Positions 45,040-56,172 of a stretch of 64,000 bases of DNA are shown here, piece by piece. This DNA is from Ursus arctos (lineage: Eukaryota; Chordata; Mammalia; Carnivora; Ursidae). A program made the translations under genes and the position numbers. The notes under the pieces were generated by a model. That model saw nothing but the letters and a program-made list of their open reading frames with translations, did not search any database and had not been told where the DNA came from. Each line of letters opens with the position of its first letter. Positions within the stretch are counted from its first letter, which is position 1. The stretch spans positions 9,183,001 to 9,247,000 of the forward strand of contig NW_026622963.1 in assembly GCF_023065955.2 (NCBI RefSeq), in the 5' to 3' direction.

Positions 45040-48024
45040 TGGTCACTGCTAAGATGGAGTAACCACACTTTAGCCTCTCCCTCCCACTGACTGCAACTAA
45101 GAACCATGGAACAGATACATACAGTACTGTCGATGGACCCTGAAAAATAAATAAAAGCAGGTGGATTGGAGAAAGCAATAAACACTAAAGATTGACCAAT
45201 ATGGCAATGTGATTCCTGGGTTTCTTCCTTCCCATACCTCCCAGCTTGGACCTGAGAAAGCCCAAATCCCAGATCTGTGCAGTGGGCACAAACAGAAAAA
45301 GCTTGAAGAGAACCTCTCTCTTTCTGGCCAGAGGACTGGGGAAAGGACTGTAAAATAGAGAGTGGGGCAGAGAAATAATCTCAATCATTTCTCTTTTACT
45401 CTCCAGAGTGTGCCTCAAGGAAAGCCCCAATCCTGAAACTATACTCCTGCACTGCTGGTGCAGGACCTGAAATTCTGAGGGAAAATCATTCTCTCTGGCT
45501 GGAGAAACTGAGAAAAGGGGCCCCTATGGAGAATGTGGGGAAGTTCTGTTGATTTTTTTTCCCTCTTTCTTATCCCACTGCAGCCAAAGGAAATGTGTGA
45601 CAATATGGAAAGGCTAAAACCCCAGGTTCTAGCCCAGAGACCGGGAAGTGGGAGCCAGAGAGTGTGAAGGTAGTCATGGAGAGCTGGAGAACAGACTCTC
45701 TTAAATCTGTGTATGACATTCTGAACCCACCCTTGAGCTGTGAATGTATAAAATTGACTCAATGCAAAAGGCAGGTGAGGACTTGTGGTCTGAATCAAAT
45801 AAGGTTGATTACAAAATGCCCCAAATTTCAAATGACAAACCAGGAAAATCTCAATTACTCTCAAAGGAAAAGACAATAGATACTGGCCTCCAGATGACCA
45901 GATGGTGGCATTATCACACACAGACTTTAAAACAGCTATTGTGACTATAATCCATGAAGGAAGGAAGAATGATTGTGAAATGATTGTAAAGACTGAAACT
46001 GTGAGGAACAAAATGAAAACTATCAAGAAGAATCAAAGGGAAATCTTATAACTTATTTTACATAATTAAATTTTGTAATATAAATATCCAATAACTGGAA
46101 AAAACTCACTCTATGGGCTTAAGAGCAAAATGAAGATGACAGAGGAAAGAGTCAGTGAACTTGAAAACGGATTCATAGAAATTATCTAACCTAAAGAGCA
46201 GAGGTTAAAAAAGGATTGGAAAAATAATGAATAGAGTTTGAGGGACTTATGGGACAATATTAAAAGGTCTAACATTCATGTCATTGGAATCCCAGGCAGA
46301 AAGGAGAAAAAGCTTGGTACAGAAAAAAAAAATTGAAGAAATCATGGTTGAAAATCTTCCAAATTTGGTGAAAAGAGATAAATTTATAGATTTAAGACGC
46401 TCATTACACTCCCCAAAAAGGATAAATTCAAAGAAAACCTGACCCAAATACATCTTAGTCAAACTAATGAAAGTCAAGGATAAAGAAAAAATTTTTTGTA
46501 AACACCTAGAGAAAAGTAATACATTATCTACAGGGGAACAACAGTTAAGATGACTACAGATTTCTCATCAGAAACCATGGAGGCCAGGAGACAGTGGAAC
46601 AATATCTTTAAAGCGCTGAAAGAACTGTCAACTCAGAATTCTATACCCAGTGAAAATATCATTTCTAAGCCCCCTCCCCAAAAAAGATATTTTCAGAGGA
46701 AGGAAAACTAAGGGAATTCATTGACAGCATGCCAGCGCTTAAAGAAATGCTAGAAGAAATTCCTTAAGGAAAAGGGAAGTGATAAAAGAAAGAAACTTGG
46801 GACTTTAGGAATAAAAGAAGAGAGATAAAAATGAGAATAGTTGGGTAAATATGATAGACTATTTCCCCTCTTAAGGACTTTAAAATGTGTATGGCTACTG
46901 AAAGCAAAACTGGAGTTTTCAGTGTATACAGGCATCCTGCATACAGCAGCTACAGCGTATGGGGACAGGGCTACAAGGGTCATATATTTCACTCGAAGTG
47001 GTTGAGATATTAACCCTAAGTAGATCATGATGATGAATTAGGTATGTGTATCACGATCCCTAGAACGACCACTTAAAAAAACATATACAAAAAGATACTC
47101 AAAAATCCAACAGAAAAATAAAAATGGAACACTAAAACAATATTCAAATAATTTAAGAGGAGGCAGAAAAGGGAAAACCAAAGAATGAAAAAAAGAGGAG
47201 ACAAGCCAAAAACCAAACAACAAAATAGTACATCTAAATCTAACCTTCTCCACAAACAGATCACATGTAAATTGTTTGAACATAACAATTAAAAGACAGA
47301 GATTGTCAGATTCGATTTTTAAAAAGCAAGACCTAACTATATGCTGTCTATAAGAAACTTACTTTAAGTATAATGACACAGATAGGTTTTTAACCTATCT
47401 ATGTAAAAGGATGGAAGAAATATAGCATGGAATGTTAATTTTTTTTTAAAAAAAGCTGAAATGGCTATCTTAATATCAGGCAAAGCAGACTCTCAAAGAA
47501 GAAAACTTAGGGATAAAGAGGAATATTCCATAATGATAAAAAGATCAATTCGTTTGGAAGATGTAGCAATCTTAAATGTGTATGCATCAAACAACAGGCC
47601 TTCAAAATACACAAGGCAAAAAAAAAAATGAAAGAACAATAGAACTAAAAGGAGAAATAGACAAATCCAGTTATACTTGGGGACTTTAAGACTCATTGCT
47701 CAGTAACTGAAGGAAAATAGAATCAGCAAGGATATAGAAGATCGGAGCAACGCGATCAGCCAACTTGAACGAATTGACATTTACGGAACACTCCGCCAAC
47801 AATAGCAGAATGCACCTTTTCTTCAAGTGGCTCGTGGGTCATCCACTGTAGACCATATTCTGGGTCATAAAACAAACCTTAATAAATCGTTAAAAACTGA
47901 AGTCATACAAAATGTGCTCTCTAACCATAATGGAATTAAACTAGACATGAGTAACAGGGATATCTGGAAAATTCTCTAATTGCTGGAAATTAAGCAACAC
48001 ACTTCTAAACAATCCACGGGTCAA
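45040..48024 (+). mobile_element. Old L1M/HAL1-like element, 3'-incomplete
   Basis: This AT-rich block carries ORF1-like text (GAAACCATGGAGGCCAGGAG, AAAGCGCTGAAAGAACTGTC and ACTCAGAATTCTATACCCAG at 46570-46660). From ~47450 it has the N-terminal ORF2 region (AGACTCTCAAAGAAGAAAAC, GGAGAAATAGACAAATCCAG, GACCATATTCTGGGTCATAA). It stops at CACGGGTCAAA near 48024. All frames are broken. It is older than the L1 at 15.3 kb. Confidence 0.85.
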
Positions 48025-48039
48025 AATCTAGGAGGTGAA

Positions 48040-48220
48040 AGAGCTGGGGTGCTAGCCTGGGAAGTTTGGTCCAGGAGCCCACACTCTTAACCACTAGCCC
48101 ATGTGGCCTCTCAAGGTTTTTTAGAGCCTTGAATGCCAGGTTAAGGGATTTAGAATTTGCTCTGTATTTAATAAATAAACATATAAGGATTTTCATACAT
48201 AAGGCAGAGCACTATTGGCT
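48040..48220 (-). mobile_element. MIR head and LINE-2 fragment, reverse
   Basis: CACACTCTTAACCACTAGCC is a reversed MIR head, and GAGCCTTGAATGCCAGGTTA with AAGGGATTTAGAATTTGCTC is an L2 internal landmark in reverse. Confidence 0.5.
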
Positions 48221-48499
48221 AGTGTCGGGGGAGAAGGCTAGGAAAGGGCAGGAAAAATCTGCATTCTCTCCCACCAAAGAGGCAAAGTGAAGTTAAAGAA
48301 TTTGGATTTTTTTCAGATGTCTGAAATGAGACATTTTGGAAGCAGGGCCCATCCTCCCTTTCTCACAGAGAACACTTTTAGCCTTTCTGGGATCTACACA
48401 AGCTGGGTGAACTGGCAGCTCCAGAGGGAGGAGCCTACTTCTGCCATCAGACAGGGAAACTTCTGAGGGCCTAATGCCTTGAGAATGGGGGTTTCCCAG

Positions 48500-48600
48500 G
48501 CCCCTAGCTCGTGGCTTAAGCTCTCGATGCCTCGATTTCTCGTCTGTGCAAGGAGGATGGTATCCGTCCCCTCGGACCTGGCCTTGCGCTGAGCTGCCTG
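48500..48600 (+). mobile_element. MIR fragment
   Basis: TAAGCTCTCGATGCCTCGAT with TTCTCGTCTGTGCAAGGAGG follows the MIR core 'cctcagtttcctcatctgtaa' pattern on the + strand. Confidence 0.55.
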
Positions 48601-49204
48601 GAGAAAAGACTGGCAGGGAACTTGAACCCCGGCTCCTGGTAGCTGCTGTGGGACCTTGGCTGGAAGGGAGGGGGTCTCTCCGCTTTGGAGGAAGGCCTCA
48701 GCATGATGTGGAGTGAGATTCCTGCCTCCACCATGGGCCTGGAGTGGGGGCAGGGCAGGGCACAGAGAACATTCTCTGCAGAGCCTTTGATCAACACCCA
48801 TGGCAGGGAGGGCTTGTATTCTCTTTGAAGCAGCAGAAAGATCAATCCCCCTTCTTATCTCAGCCTCTCTGCGCGGTGGCGTCACGTGCTCCCGCGGCTG
48901 CTGCCTCTCCAGAAGACCCGAACAGAGGCGACAATGCCCAACCCAGGCCTGCACCCCCACCCCTGTCTCCCTCTCCACAGGGGTGGGGGTGAGGAGCAGA
49001 ACCCACCCCTTGCTGGCCTTCACTGGGCCGACCACAGAGGGACGAGAGGGCAAAAGACGCCGACGCCCCAAGAAAGTGAGAGCGTCCAAGACTCTTTCAT
49101 TGAACTTTCACAAGAGTCCCCCTCACCTGGGCGTTTCCCCTCTTTTCTTCAAAGCCTGGCTTTAAAACATCACCTTTTACTGAGATCTAAAGATACTAGG
49201 CCAG
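48601..49204. other. GC-rich intergenic DNA
   Basis: CpG-containing patches (CTGCGCGGTGGCGTCACGTG with an E-box at 48881-48891, and AAAAGACGCCGACGCCCCAA) lie here. The long antisense frame at 48394-49089 overlaps a MIR and is not a gene. Confidence 0.45.
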
Positions 49205-49330
49205 GCGGCAGGAGAATGGATTGTAGTTCTAGGTCTGTCTTTGATTTACTGTGTGACCTTGAGCAAGTTACTACCCCTCTCTGGAGCTTAATTTCTCTGT
49301 GAACTAGAATTGCTGTAAATGTTTTTTAGG
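49205..49330 (+). mobile_element. MIR SINE
   Basis: TACTGTGTGACCTTGAGCAA, GTTACTACCCCTCTCTGGAG and CTTAATTTCTCTGTGAACTA are the MIR core on the + strand. Confidence 0.83.
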
Positions 49331-49353
49331 GCTCAATTTAAAATTCTGTGATC

Positions 49354-49566
49354 GGGGCGCCTGGGTAGCGCAGTCGTTAAGCGTCTGCCTTCGGCTCAGG
49401 GCGTGATCCTGGCGTTCTGGGGTCGAGTCCCGCATCGGGCTCCTCTGCTGGGAGCCTGCTTCTTCCCTGCTGTGTTCCCTCTCTCACTGGCTGTCTCTCT
49501 GTCACATAAATAAATAAAATCTTTAAAATAAATAAATAAATAAAATAAAATAAAATAAAATAAAAT
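49354..49566 (+). mobile_element. CAN-SINE with expanded A-rich tail
   Basis: GGGGCGCCTGGGTAGCGCAG head, GGGTCGAGTCCC B box, and CATAAATAAATAAAATC tail that has expanded into (AATAA/AAATA)n. A perfect 14-bp target-site duplication, AAAATTCTGTGATC, lies at 49340-49353 and 49567-49580. It is close in sequence to the 29.6 kb copy. Confidence 0.96.
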
Positions 49567-49580
49567 AAAATTCTGTGATC

Positions 49581-50659
49581 AAGACCGGTCTGTGGCCAGG
49601 GTCAGGGCCAATGTGGGTTCAGGTTACAGAACTGTCTTTCTCAACCCTGTCTCCCACAAGGGCCCCCCTCACACTGACTGGCTCCCTGTGCTTGGCCAAA
49701 TTGTTCTGCGCAATCCCATTAGTGGAAAGAAATCTTTTGGCAACCGAGCAGCAACCTGAGTCTGTGGGACCTGCCCACGAGGGGCAGGAAAAATTCCTAT
49801 GACGACGCTGTCCCCAGCTCGCTCACAGACTGCAGAGAGAAGCTTGCAGGGCTGCTCTGCCCCGGAAAGCAGAAGAAAGGAGAGTATGGGGCATGGGGCA
49901 TTGTGGGAGCGGGGCAGGAGTGGGGAGTGGGGGAGGAATGTCCTGGGACCTTCTGCCTCCAGGTGTTGTGTGCTTATGAGGGTGAGGGTCAGGGAGCCTC
50001 TTCTGCCCTGAATGCCGGCTCACCACTCCCCCTCCCCCGGGCAGGTGGGGCCCCTCCCCAGCCGGGAGAGTGAAAGACTTTCAGACACAGAGGAAGGAAG
50101 AGCCTCCGGTCACGGTCACGTCCTTCCCTGCACCGAGGCCACAGGAGTCGTGTTCCTCCAAGCAGGACCCATGAGCGACACTGGATCTGGGCAGCTGCCT
50201 CCTTCTGAGAATCCCAGCGAGGAACTGCCTGCAGCTGGTCTCCAGGGCACCCACACGCCACTCAGCAGGCCAGAGCCCGGGCTCTCCCAGAGCATCCTGG
50301 AGTCTGGAGGCTAGGGTAGTTCCAGGAAAGGGGAAGAACGGGGAATGAGGTGGGAAAGAAATGCTTCTGCTCTCCCTGCTTCTGCCAGATGCTGGTGTGT
50401 GTGAGTCTGGATCTGGAACCTTCTCTGCCCTGGCCTGGAGGGTGGTGGTGCTGATGTTCAGTACCCTCCTTTACTTCCCCAAGCCCCGGCTCAGTGTGTC
50501 CCCTTCTGTCACTGCAGGCACCTGGGATCCTCCTGCTCTGCCCTGTCCCTCATGAGCTCTGACGTCCAAGGAGTCCCCTGGGTCGGCCTCCCTCCCCGGC
50601 GTTGGCCTCCTCAGCTTGGGCTTTCTCTGGGAGGGGAACCACTGTTCCGGGGCAAATAA
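49581..50659. other. GC-rich intergenic DNA, no gene seen
   Basis: No repeat is recognised. An ATG at 49799 starts with codons like those of TBC1D21, but this is coincidence (see rejected items). Confidence 0.45.
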
Positions 50660-50860
50660 TAGCAACATAAACAACGGCTCGGGCTATGCCAGACACTGTG
50701 CTGAGCACGGTGTAGACGTTATTTAACTTCACGACAATACTATAGAGTTGATAGTGTTGCCCCATTTCAGGTAAGGAAACAGTCTGCAAAATTAAATCAC
50801 TTGCCTGGGTCACAGCACAAGTAAGTTGCAAGACTGGGATCAGAAACCAGGTCTGTTGAG
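50660..50860 (-). mobile_element. MIR SINE, reverse
   Basis: TGCCAGACACTGTGCTGAGC, CCCATTTCAGGTAAGGAAAC, CACTTGCCTGGGTCACAGCA and GACTGGGATCAGAAACCAGG give the reversed MIR plan. Confidence 0.85.
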
Positions 50861-51081
50861 CTCTAAAACTCCTGCTTCTCTCTCCCCACTCACATCGATA
50901 GATTATCCCCCGGAGAGGGGAGAATGGGGCTCATTTCCTGCAAAACCCACACTTATCAAACAGATGCGTGGATGTTCGAGGCAAGCGTTTCATTTCACAT
51001 AAGAGGCTTTACCCCCCTGGATTTAAGATCAGCGACTCCCTGGTGGGGGATGGGGAGAGGGGGAGTAGGCAGGGGAACACT

Positions 51082-51105
51082 CACACACATGCACGCGTGC
51101 ACGCG

Positions 51106-51150
<45 letters not shown>
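51082..51150 (+). repeat. Alternating purine-pyrimidine tract, (CG)n-(CA)n
   Basis: About 69 bases of uninterrupted pyrimidine-purine alternation: CACACACATGCACGCGTGCA, then a CGCGCGCG run and about 19 CA repeats. It is a likely polymorphic microsatellite and a strong candidate for Z-DNA formation. Confidence 0.95.
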
Positions 51151-51424
51151 CCGCCCCCAGGGAAGGCCTCCCGGAGCTCCTGGAGAGAAACCCGGAGCTT
51201 TAAGGCAGTGAGGACATGAGCTACAGGTCTTCGTCCACGCTGGTGGTCCTGGAGCCCAGGGCACAGGAGGGGCCCCCAGCTGGTTCTGTGGCTTCGGGGA
51301 GAGGCTGCTTCCTGAGCAATGCAGGGACAAGGATGCTAGGAAGAGACAGGTGAAGCGGTGGGAGGGCTGCTCTGGCCTGCCCGGGGAGCCTCTACTCCGT
51401 CCCTTCCCTCCCTGATGCAAGCAG

Positions 51425-51560
51425 CAGGGAGAATGCATTATTTTTTCATTAAAAATTCATTTTGGAACAGATAGCCTTCAGAGATGTAATTAGCCACATT
51501 ATTTCTCTCCATTAGCAGTCCCTGGAGTTTGCTGGAATTTCTTGTCCTTTTTCCTCCCCA
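51425..51560. promoter_or_regulatory. Possible conserved regulatory element
   Basis: GAATGCATTATTTTTTCATT, AAAAATTCATTTTGGAACAG, GATGTAATTAGCCACATTAT and CTCCATTAGCAGTCCCTGGA form an AT-rich island with several homeodomain-like cores (TAATTA, CATTAG) inside GC-rich DNA, without repeat landmarks. Confidence 0.35.
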
Positions 51561-53784
51561 TTTCACTCTTTCCATGGCCTTTATAAGCTAGGTTGTAGCA
51601 CCCCGGCCTCCCTCCCGTGACCGTCACCACCCTCTCTGGTTCTGGACCGAATACTGAGCTCAGAATCTGGAGAAGGAGCGATGACAGACTCCCTCCTCCC
51701 CCCTGGGCTGTGGGATCAGAGTCCCCTGAGCCAGCAAGGGGCTCACAGATACCCGCTTCTGCCAATATGACACAGCCCGGCTCGTGGCAAAGCTGGGTGG
51801 AGGCAAGAGGTTCCCGGCTCCCCCACATACTCGCTAGGCAATGCCAAGAGCTAACTTAACCTCCCTGGGCTTCTGCCGCCCTCACAGGATGGTCCAGCTC
51901 AGCACTGATGGTTGTAAAGGGCTTCACCTGAGGTAGACGCAAATACCCTGTGGTCTGGGCATCTGAGGACAACAGGGGACTTCTGGGGGCCGAAGGATCG
52001 GTAGACATGACAACATAAAAGATCCAGCCATGGCTCAGGGAGACTCAGAGCTAAGTGCTTGCTGGTGCTCTGGGAGACTGGGCTGGAGGTCAGGGGTCAG
52101 GGAGACCCATGATGAGGACCCCCCAAGGGGCAAGGCCCCTCCAGAGCAGGAGGGAGTTCACGGGGACTCAGGCTCAGCTGCCCAGGGCTGAGTGCCTCTC
52201 TTTTGCTGATTCTGGTGGATTCGAAGCCCAGAGCTGCTCCTGCGGGTTATTTCTGGTGTGCATGACAGCTGGATGGGGGGTGATAGACGTATCATCTTCA
52301 ACTGACTGGGGGGAAGTGTGGGCTCCCCAAGATCTTGACAATGACCCAATGTGCAGCGACTAACCCCTTGGCACTCCAACTGGCTTAATGGATTCCAGCG
52401 TGGCCGGCTGTTTCTCTGGGGAACTCCAACTACCACAGGGCTCAGAAGACAGCCATCTGCATCCCCAGCTCCCCGGTCCCTGCTTCCCTCACATTAGTGA
52501 CACATGATGTGCAGCTGTCTCCAGCTTTGTCAGAAATACCGTGCTCCACGGGGGCGAGGGCAGGAAACCTGCTGGGGGAAAGCTAAACTTATCCTGGTTT
52601 CTCACAATGAGGGGCAAAGAGAAAAATACAGCTTTAGCATAAAAGATCATTGGCACTTTACGATGAGATGAAATGCGCGTGATTTGTGCCAAGAACTAGC
52701 ATGGCCCAGACGCTGACAGTCATGGGGAGATGCCCTTTGAAGGGGCTGGCAGATCACGGTCACAGGGACACGGTCCCATCGCATTGCACAGAGTTGTGTT
52801 GTGTTGCATTGACATAAGGAGCTCGAGGGAACGTGATTTCTAATACTAGTCTCAGCCTGCTTGGATACTAATCCGGGTCCTCAGGTTCTCGGAGAAACGC
52901 AGAGAAGCGGAAACTGTCTGGCCCACGGGATCTTTGAACTTTCACACGGATGTTTCGACAAGCCTCACGGAAGCAGGCAGCCCCTTGACTCAAGTCTAGT
53001 TCATAGTGATTTTTTTGGACACATCCGGCACCAGTAACAAAAACAGGGATACTGAGGTGCATAATAAATACCATGCACCGGGCGGCCCCGAGCTCCAGGC
53101 TCAGGCCAGGCTCCTCACGCACGTGGCTTCACTCACCTTTCAGTTCCCTGAGGTAGTATCACGCCTCTCCCTTCCCCTGACCCCCCAGAAGGGTAAGAGA
53201 TGGTGTCAAGCAAAACCACCTTTTGGGGAGGAGGCCCACTGTGTGGACGAGAGCGAGCAGCACAGCAATGGCCAGCACCAGGCACAGCGTCCCGCAATGC
53301 CAATCCGCTCCGTTGTTTGCAGGTGTCGGCATCACCAGGAGAGACGCTACTCACACAGGCCCCGGAGGGAACAAGGCTGTGTTCATGCAAAGAGACAGAG
53401 GGGGACCAACTTCAGGAGTGGGCCTTAGTCCACTGTGGCCAGTGGGTCTCGTGCCGCAGCCAACACAGGGCTCTGATCTGCATGCACCCCTCTTGGGTTG
53501 CAGACAAAGGACCCCGCTCCCGCCCTGCTGGGAAGAGATTCAGCGGCGGGATTGGCCAGGCGCCACTTGACGCACACACTTGAGCAGAACAAAGGAGCGC
53601 ACATTGAATCTGGAACAGGCACAGACATTCCCACAGGAGGGGATAAATCCAGCACAGGCTGTGAGGACTCCCTGTCTCTTAGTCAGGAAGTGTCCCAGGC
53701 CCAGGGCCTACTGTTGAGTGGCCACGCACAGGTGGAAAGATGGCATGCCTTTCACAGTAGGTGGGACCACGGTCGCATGGTTGG
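51561..53784. other. Intergenic DNA, no gene seen
   Basis: Complex GC-rich sequence. Overlapping frames at 53000-53840 on both strands share no family that I recognise. Confidence 0.45.
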
Positions 53785-53860
53785 TTGGGCGGCATGGTCA
53801 GGATTCGAACTTGGGTTTTTCTGGCACCAAAGCCCATGAGCCTTCTCACTGCGTGAGCCG
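53785..53860 (-). mobile_element. MIR head (tRNA-derived part), reverse
   Basis: GGTCAGGATTCGAACTTGGG is a reversed tRNA-type B box, followed by GGCACCAAAGCCCATGAGCC. It resembles a tRNA locally but has no tRNA fold; it is the 5' part of a MIR. Confidence 0.72.
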
Positions 53861-54419
53861 TGCTCTTCTGAGGATGAAAGGGTCTTCCCCAGGCCCCTTC
53901 CAAGCCTCCCCGCCACCCTCCTGCCTCACCGCCACACCCTTCAGCCAGGGGACAACCCAGATTCCCCCCAAAAAAGGTGGGCAAGGAGGGTTGCTCCCTC
54001 CCAGGACTTCTTTAATGCAAATTCTATATCTCTCCAACTTTGCCCATACTCCCATACCAAGAATAATATTTGAAAAGCTGGGATTCTTGTGCCCTGAAGA
54101 ACCCCCATGTACAGAAATTTAAAGTGGAAAAACTGGGCTGCCATCAAGGAGGGGGAAATGCGTAAAAGACAAATGATTGGGGGGAATGTAAAGAATTAGA
54201 GGAATTATGTAAATAAATGGACATGGTAAGAACCAGTCAGCCCTGAAGAAATGAGATTGACACATGTAAATCCCTTGTAAGTTTCAGCAAAAGGAGTAAA
54301 AGGGATCCAAAACCCTTCTTGCTTCGGTATCCTGCAATTCCATTTGAATATTAAGCCTCCATGTGGTTGCTCTGAGGCTTTTGTAATATGACCAAACCAT
54401 GCTGGCTAATTTGGGCCAG

Positions 54420-54500
54420 GGTTATTATCTACAATTTACAGACAAGGAGCCAGAGGTGAAAGGAAGTTCAAGTGATGATCTATGGCCATCGTGTTCATTT
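54420..54500 (-). mobile_element. MIR fragment, reverse
   Basis: CTACAATTTACAGACAAGGA with CAGAGGTGAAAGGAAGTTCA is a reversed MIR core. Confidence 0.55.
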
Positions 54501-55249
54501 TAGAAGCCACGTCCAATTTAACACACAGTTTTTCCAACTCCCTGCCTGATCCTGAGCTTCTTAGGGAAAAATTGCAGTTAATTCTCAGTTGTCGACGTCG
54601 TTAATGTGGGGGAACAGAGGCATAGATAATCCCAAATGGTGAGTAATGCCCATGCCATGTCTCCTGCTCTGGACATTTGCTTTGGAAGCTTCTTGCAGAC
54701 CGCAGAATAGAGGAACCCTGTTGTGGGAGGCTGCCCTATCCTCATTCCATCCCGTCCTGCTCAAAGCCACCCACCTCCTGCTCCTTGAAGACCTAGGACT
54801 GAGGGGATGAAGCTATAATGTTTTCCTAGGCTGGCATGAGGTAGTGGAGGTAGGCAGAGAATAAGGTGTTTTGATTTAAAAGGACCCCCACAGTGGCGCA
54901 AGCTAGCAGAACAGTAACAGTAAATGAGACAATGCATTGTGTCCACCGAAGACTTCCACGTGGATGCTGATTCATTATGTTAATAAGGATGTGAGAGCTG
55001 GAGGTTGACTATATTCTGATTTCATGGCTGCGGGACCCATGGCTCAGAAGGAGGGACCATCCAAATTTAAGGTCAGAGTCCAAATTCCATCTCCAAGCTC
55101 CTGATCTCAAATTGGTTCATCTAATTACTACTATCTCTTAATGACTATGGATGCTTTCAAGCCAGATGGCCGGGACCTAGGTAGAAACGCAAGCAATGCT
55201 TAAGGTAGAGAACCAGTGAGGCCGGAGCCAAGAGGAGCCAACATCTCTG
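54501..55249. other. Intergenic DNA, no gene seen
   Basis: Nothing recognised; moderate A/T content. Confidence 0.45.
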
Positions 55250-55525
55250 ATTCATTCAACAAATACTGAGAACCTGCCAAGTGCCAGGCTGTAGGGACAG
55301 ACGTTGCCCCTGGCCTGAGGAACCGAGGGTAGGAGGGGAGACAAGGCACATGTGGAATCTCTGTAATACCTTCAGAGAGGACAGTGGGATGAGATCTAAG
55401 CTTCGTTTATTCTTCCATTCAATTAAGTCCTTCATTCAGTCATGCGGGCATTGTCTTAAGTGCTCTAGATATAAAGATAGGTAAGACTGGTCTCTAACCC
55501 CAGGAGCTACCAGTCAAACACACAT
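55250..55525 (-). mobile_element. Two LINE-2 3' ends in tandem, reverse
   Basis: ATTCATTCAACAAATACTGA with CAAGTGCCAGGCTGTAGGGA (from 55250) and TTCATTCAGTCATGCGGGCA with AAGTGCTCTAGATATAAAGA (from about 55405) are two separate reversed L2 termini. Confidence 0.68.
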
Positions 55526-55645
55526 ACTGATACTGAATCACCCAGGGAGTTTTTCAAAAGAGAGTCCCGCAGGTCTCCAGCCCAGACAACTGATTCTGAA
55601 TCTGAAATTGACACCCAAGACACCGGCAGCTCAGATTCTAGGTGT
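55526..55645 (+). mobile_element. MER5-like fragment
   Basis: ACTGAATCACCCAGGGAGTT, AGGTCTCCAGCCCAGACAAC, TGATTCTGAATCTGAAATTG and CTCAGATTCTAGGTG follow the MER5 plan loosely. Confidence 0.5.
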
Positions 55646-55859
55646 TATCTGCGTTTGGTACTGATCTGTGCCATAACAAGGGGAGGGGGCCCAGAGGAGG
55701 GATAGCCCAGAGATAGGGAGGAAGGCTCCCTGGCCTACCTCTCCTCGGAAGCCTCCCCTGACCTGCCCAGCACACTGATCTGCCTGTTCTCAGCCCCAAC
55801 CTCCACTGTACATCCTGTGTGTCCTGCGATTTTTCTGGCTGACTGGTAGATCTAGTCGA

Positions 55860-56112
55860 CTCCTGGGTGTGTGTTACGTCTGGAGCTGAGGACTCCCATG
55901 TTCCATGGTCATTGTGATGAGGGTTCCAGGGGCCTTGTGACACACGCTGCCTGGCTCTGTTCAGCTGTGGGAGGTTAAGGAGAGGCCCAGTTCCTCCCGA
56001 GAATGAAATTCATCCCCCAAAAGGAAGATCACTTTCCCCTGCTAATTAAGCATCATTTAGGCTCCAAGTGAGCTCTGGTCAGAAGCTGCTTTGAAGACGT
56101 CCAGCCAGGGCC
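55860..56112 (+). promoter_or_regulatory. Probable TBC1D21 promoter / 5' UTR region
   Basis: This is the sequence immediately upstream of the TBC1D21 ATG. It has no CpG island and no convincing TATA box. It contains an AT-rich patch (GCTAATTAAGCATCATTT, about 56040-56058) and a GACGTC CRE core at 56096-56101. A CpG-poor promoter fits a germ-cell-restricted gene, but the transcription start cannot be placed from sequence alone. Confidence 0.4.
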
Positions 56113-56172
56113 ATGACCACCCTCTCTCCTGAAAACAGCCTCTCTGCCAGGTGGTCAGCCTCCTTCATCCTG
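56113..56172 (+). CDS. TBC1D21: TBC1D21 coding exon 1
   Basis: Sixty bases encode 20 residues, from ATG to ...SASFIL, followed directly by a GTGCGT donor. The first 13 residues, MTTLSPENSLSAR, match the human protein as I recall it. Residue 14 is Trp (TGG) where human has Gln (CAG), which takes more than one base change. The exon has no upstream in-frame ATG close by. A GACGTC palindrome, the core of a CRE, lies at 56096-56101 just before the start; any role for it is speculation. Confidence 0.9.

Noticed and set aside
48394..49089. Longest open frame in the window (231 codons, minus strand)
   Set aside because: It overlaps a MIR fragment, lies in GC-rich DNA where stops are rare, and shows no family motif or splice context.
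49799..50011. Open frame starting MTTLSP, like the first six residues of TBC1D21
   Set aside because: After six codons the similarity ends (ARSQTAERS). The true exon 1, with MTTLSPENSLSAR and a donor site, is at 56113. The match is chance.
53785..53860. tRNA-like B box (reverse strand)
   Set aside because: No cloverleaf can be drawn. The order of landmarks fits the tRNA-derived head of a MIR.
1..56112. Search for INSYN1 or LOXL1 coding exons expected from human synteny
   Set aside because: No frame matched the parts of these proteins that I can recall, so neither gene is annotated here.
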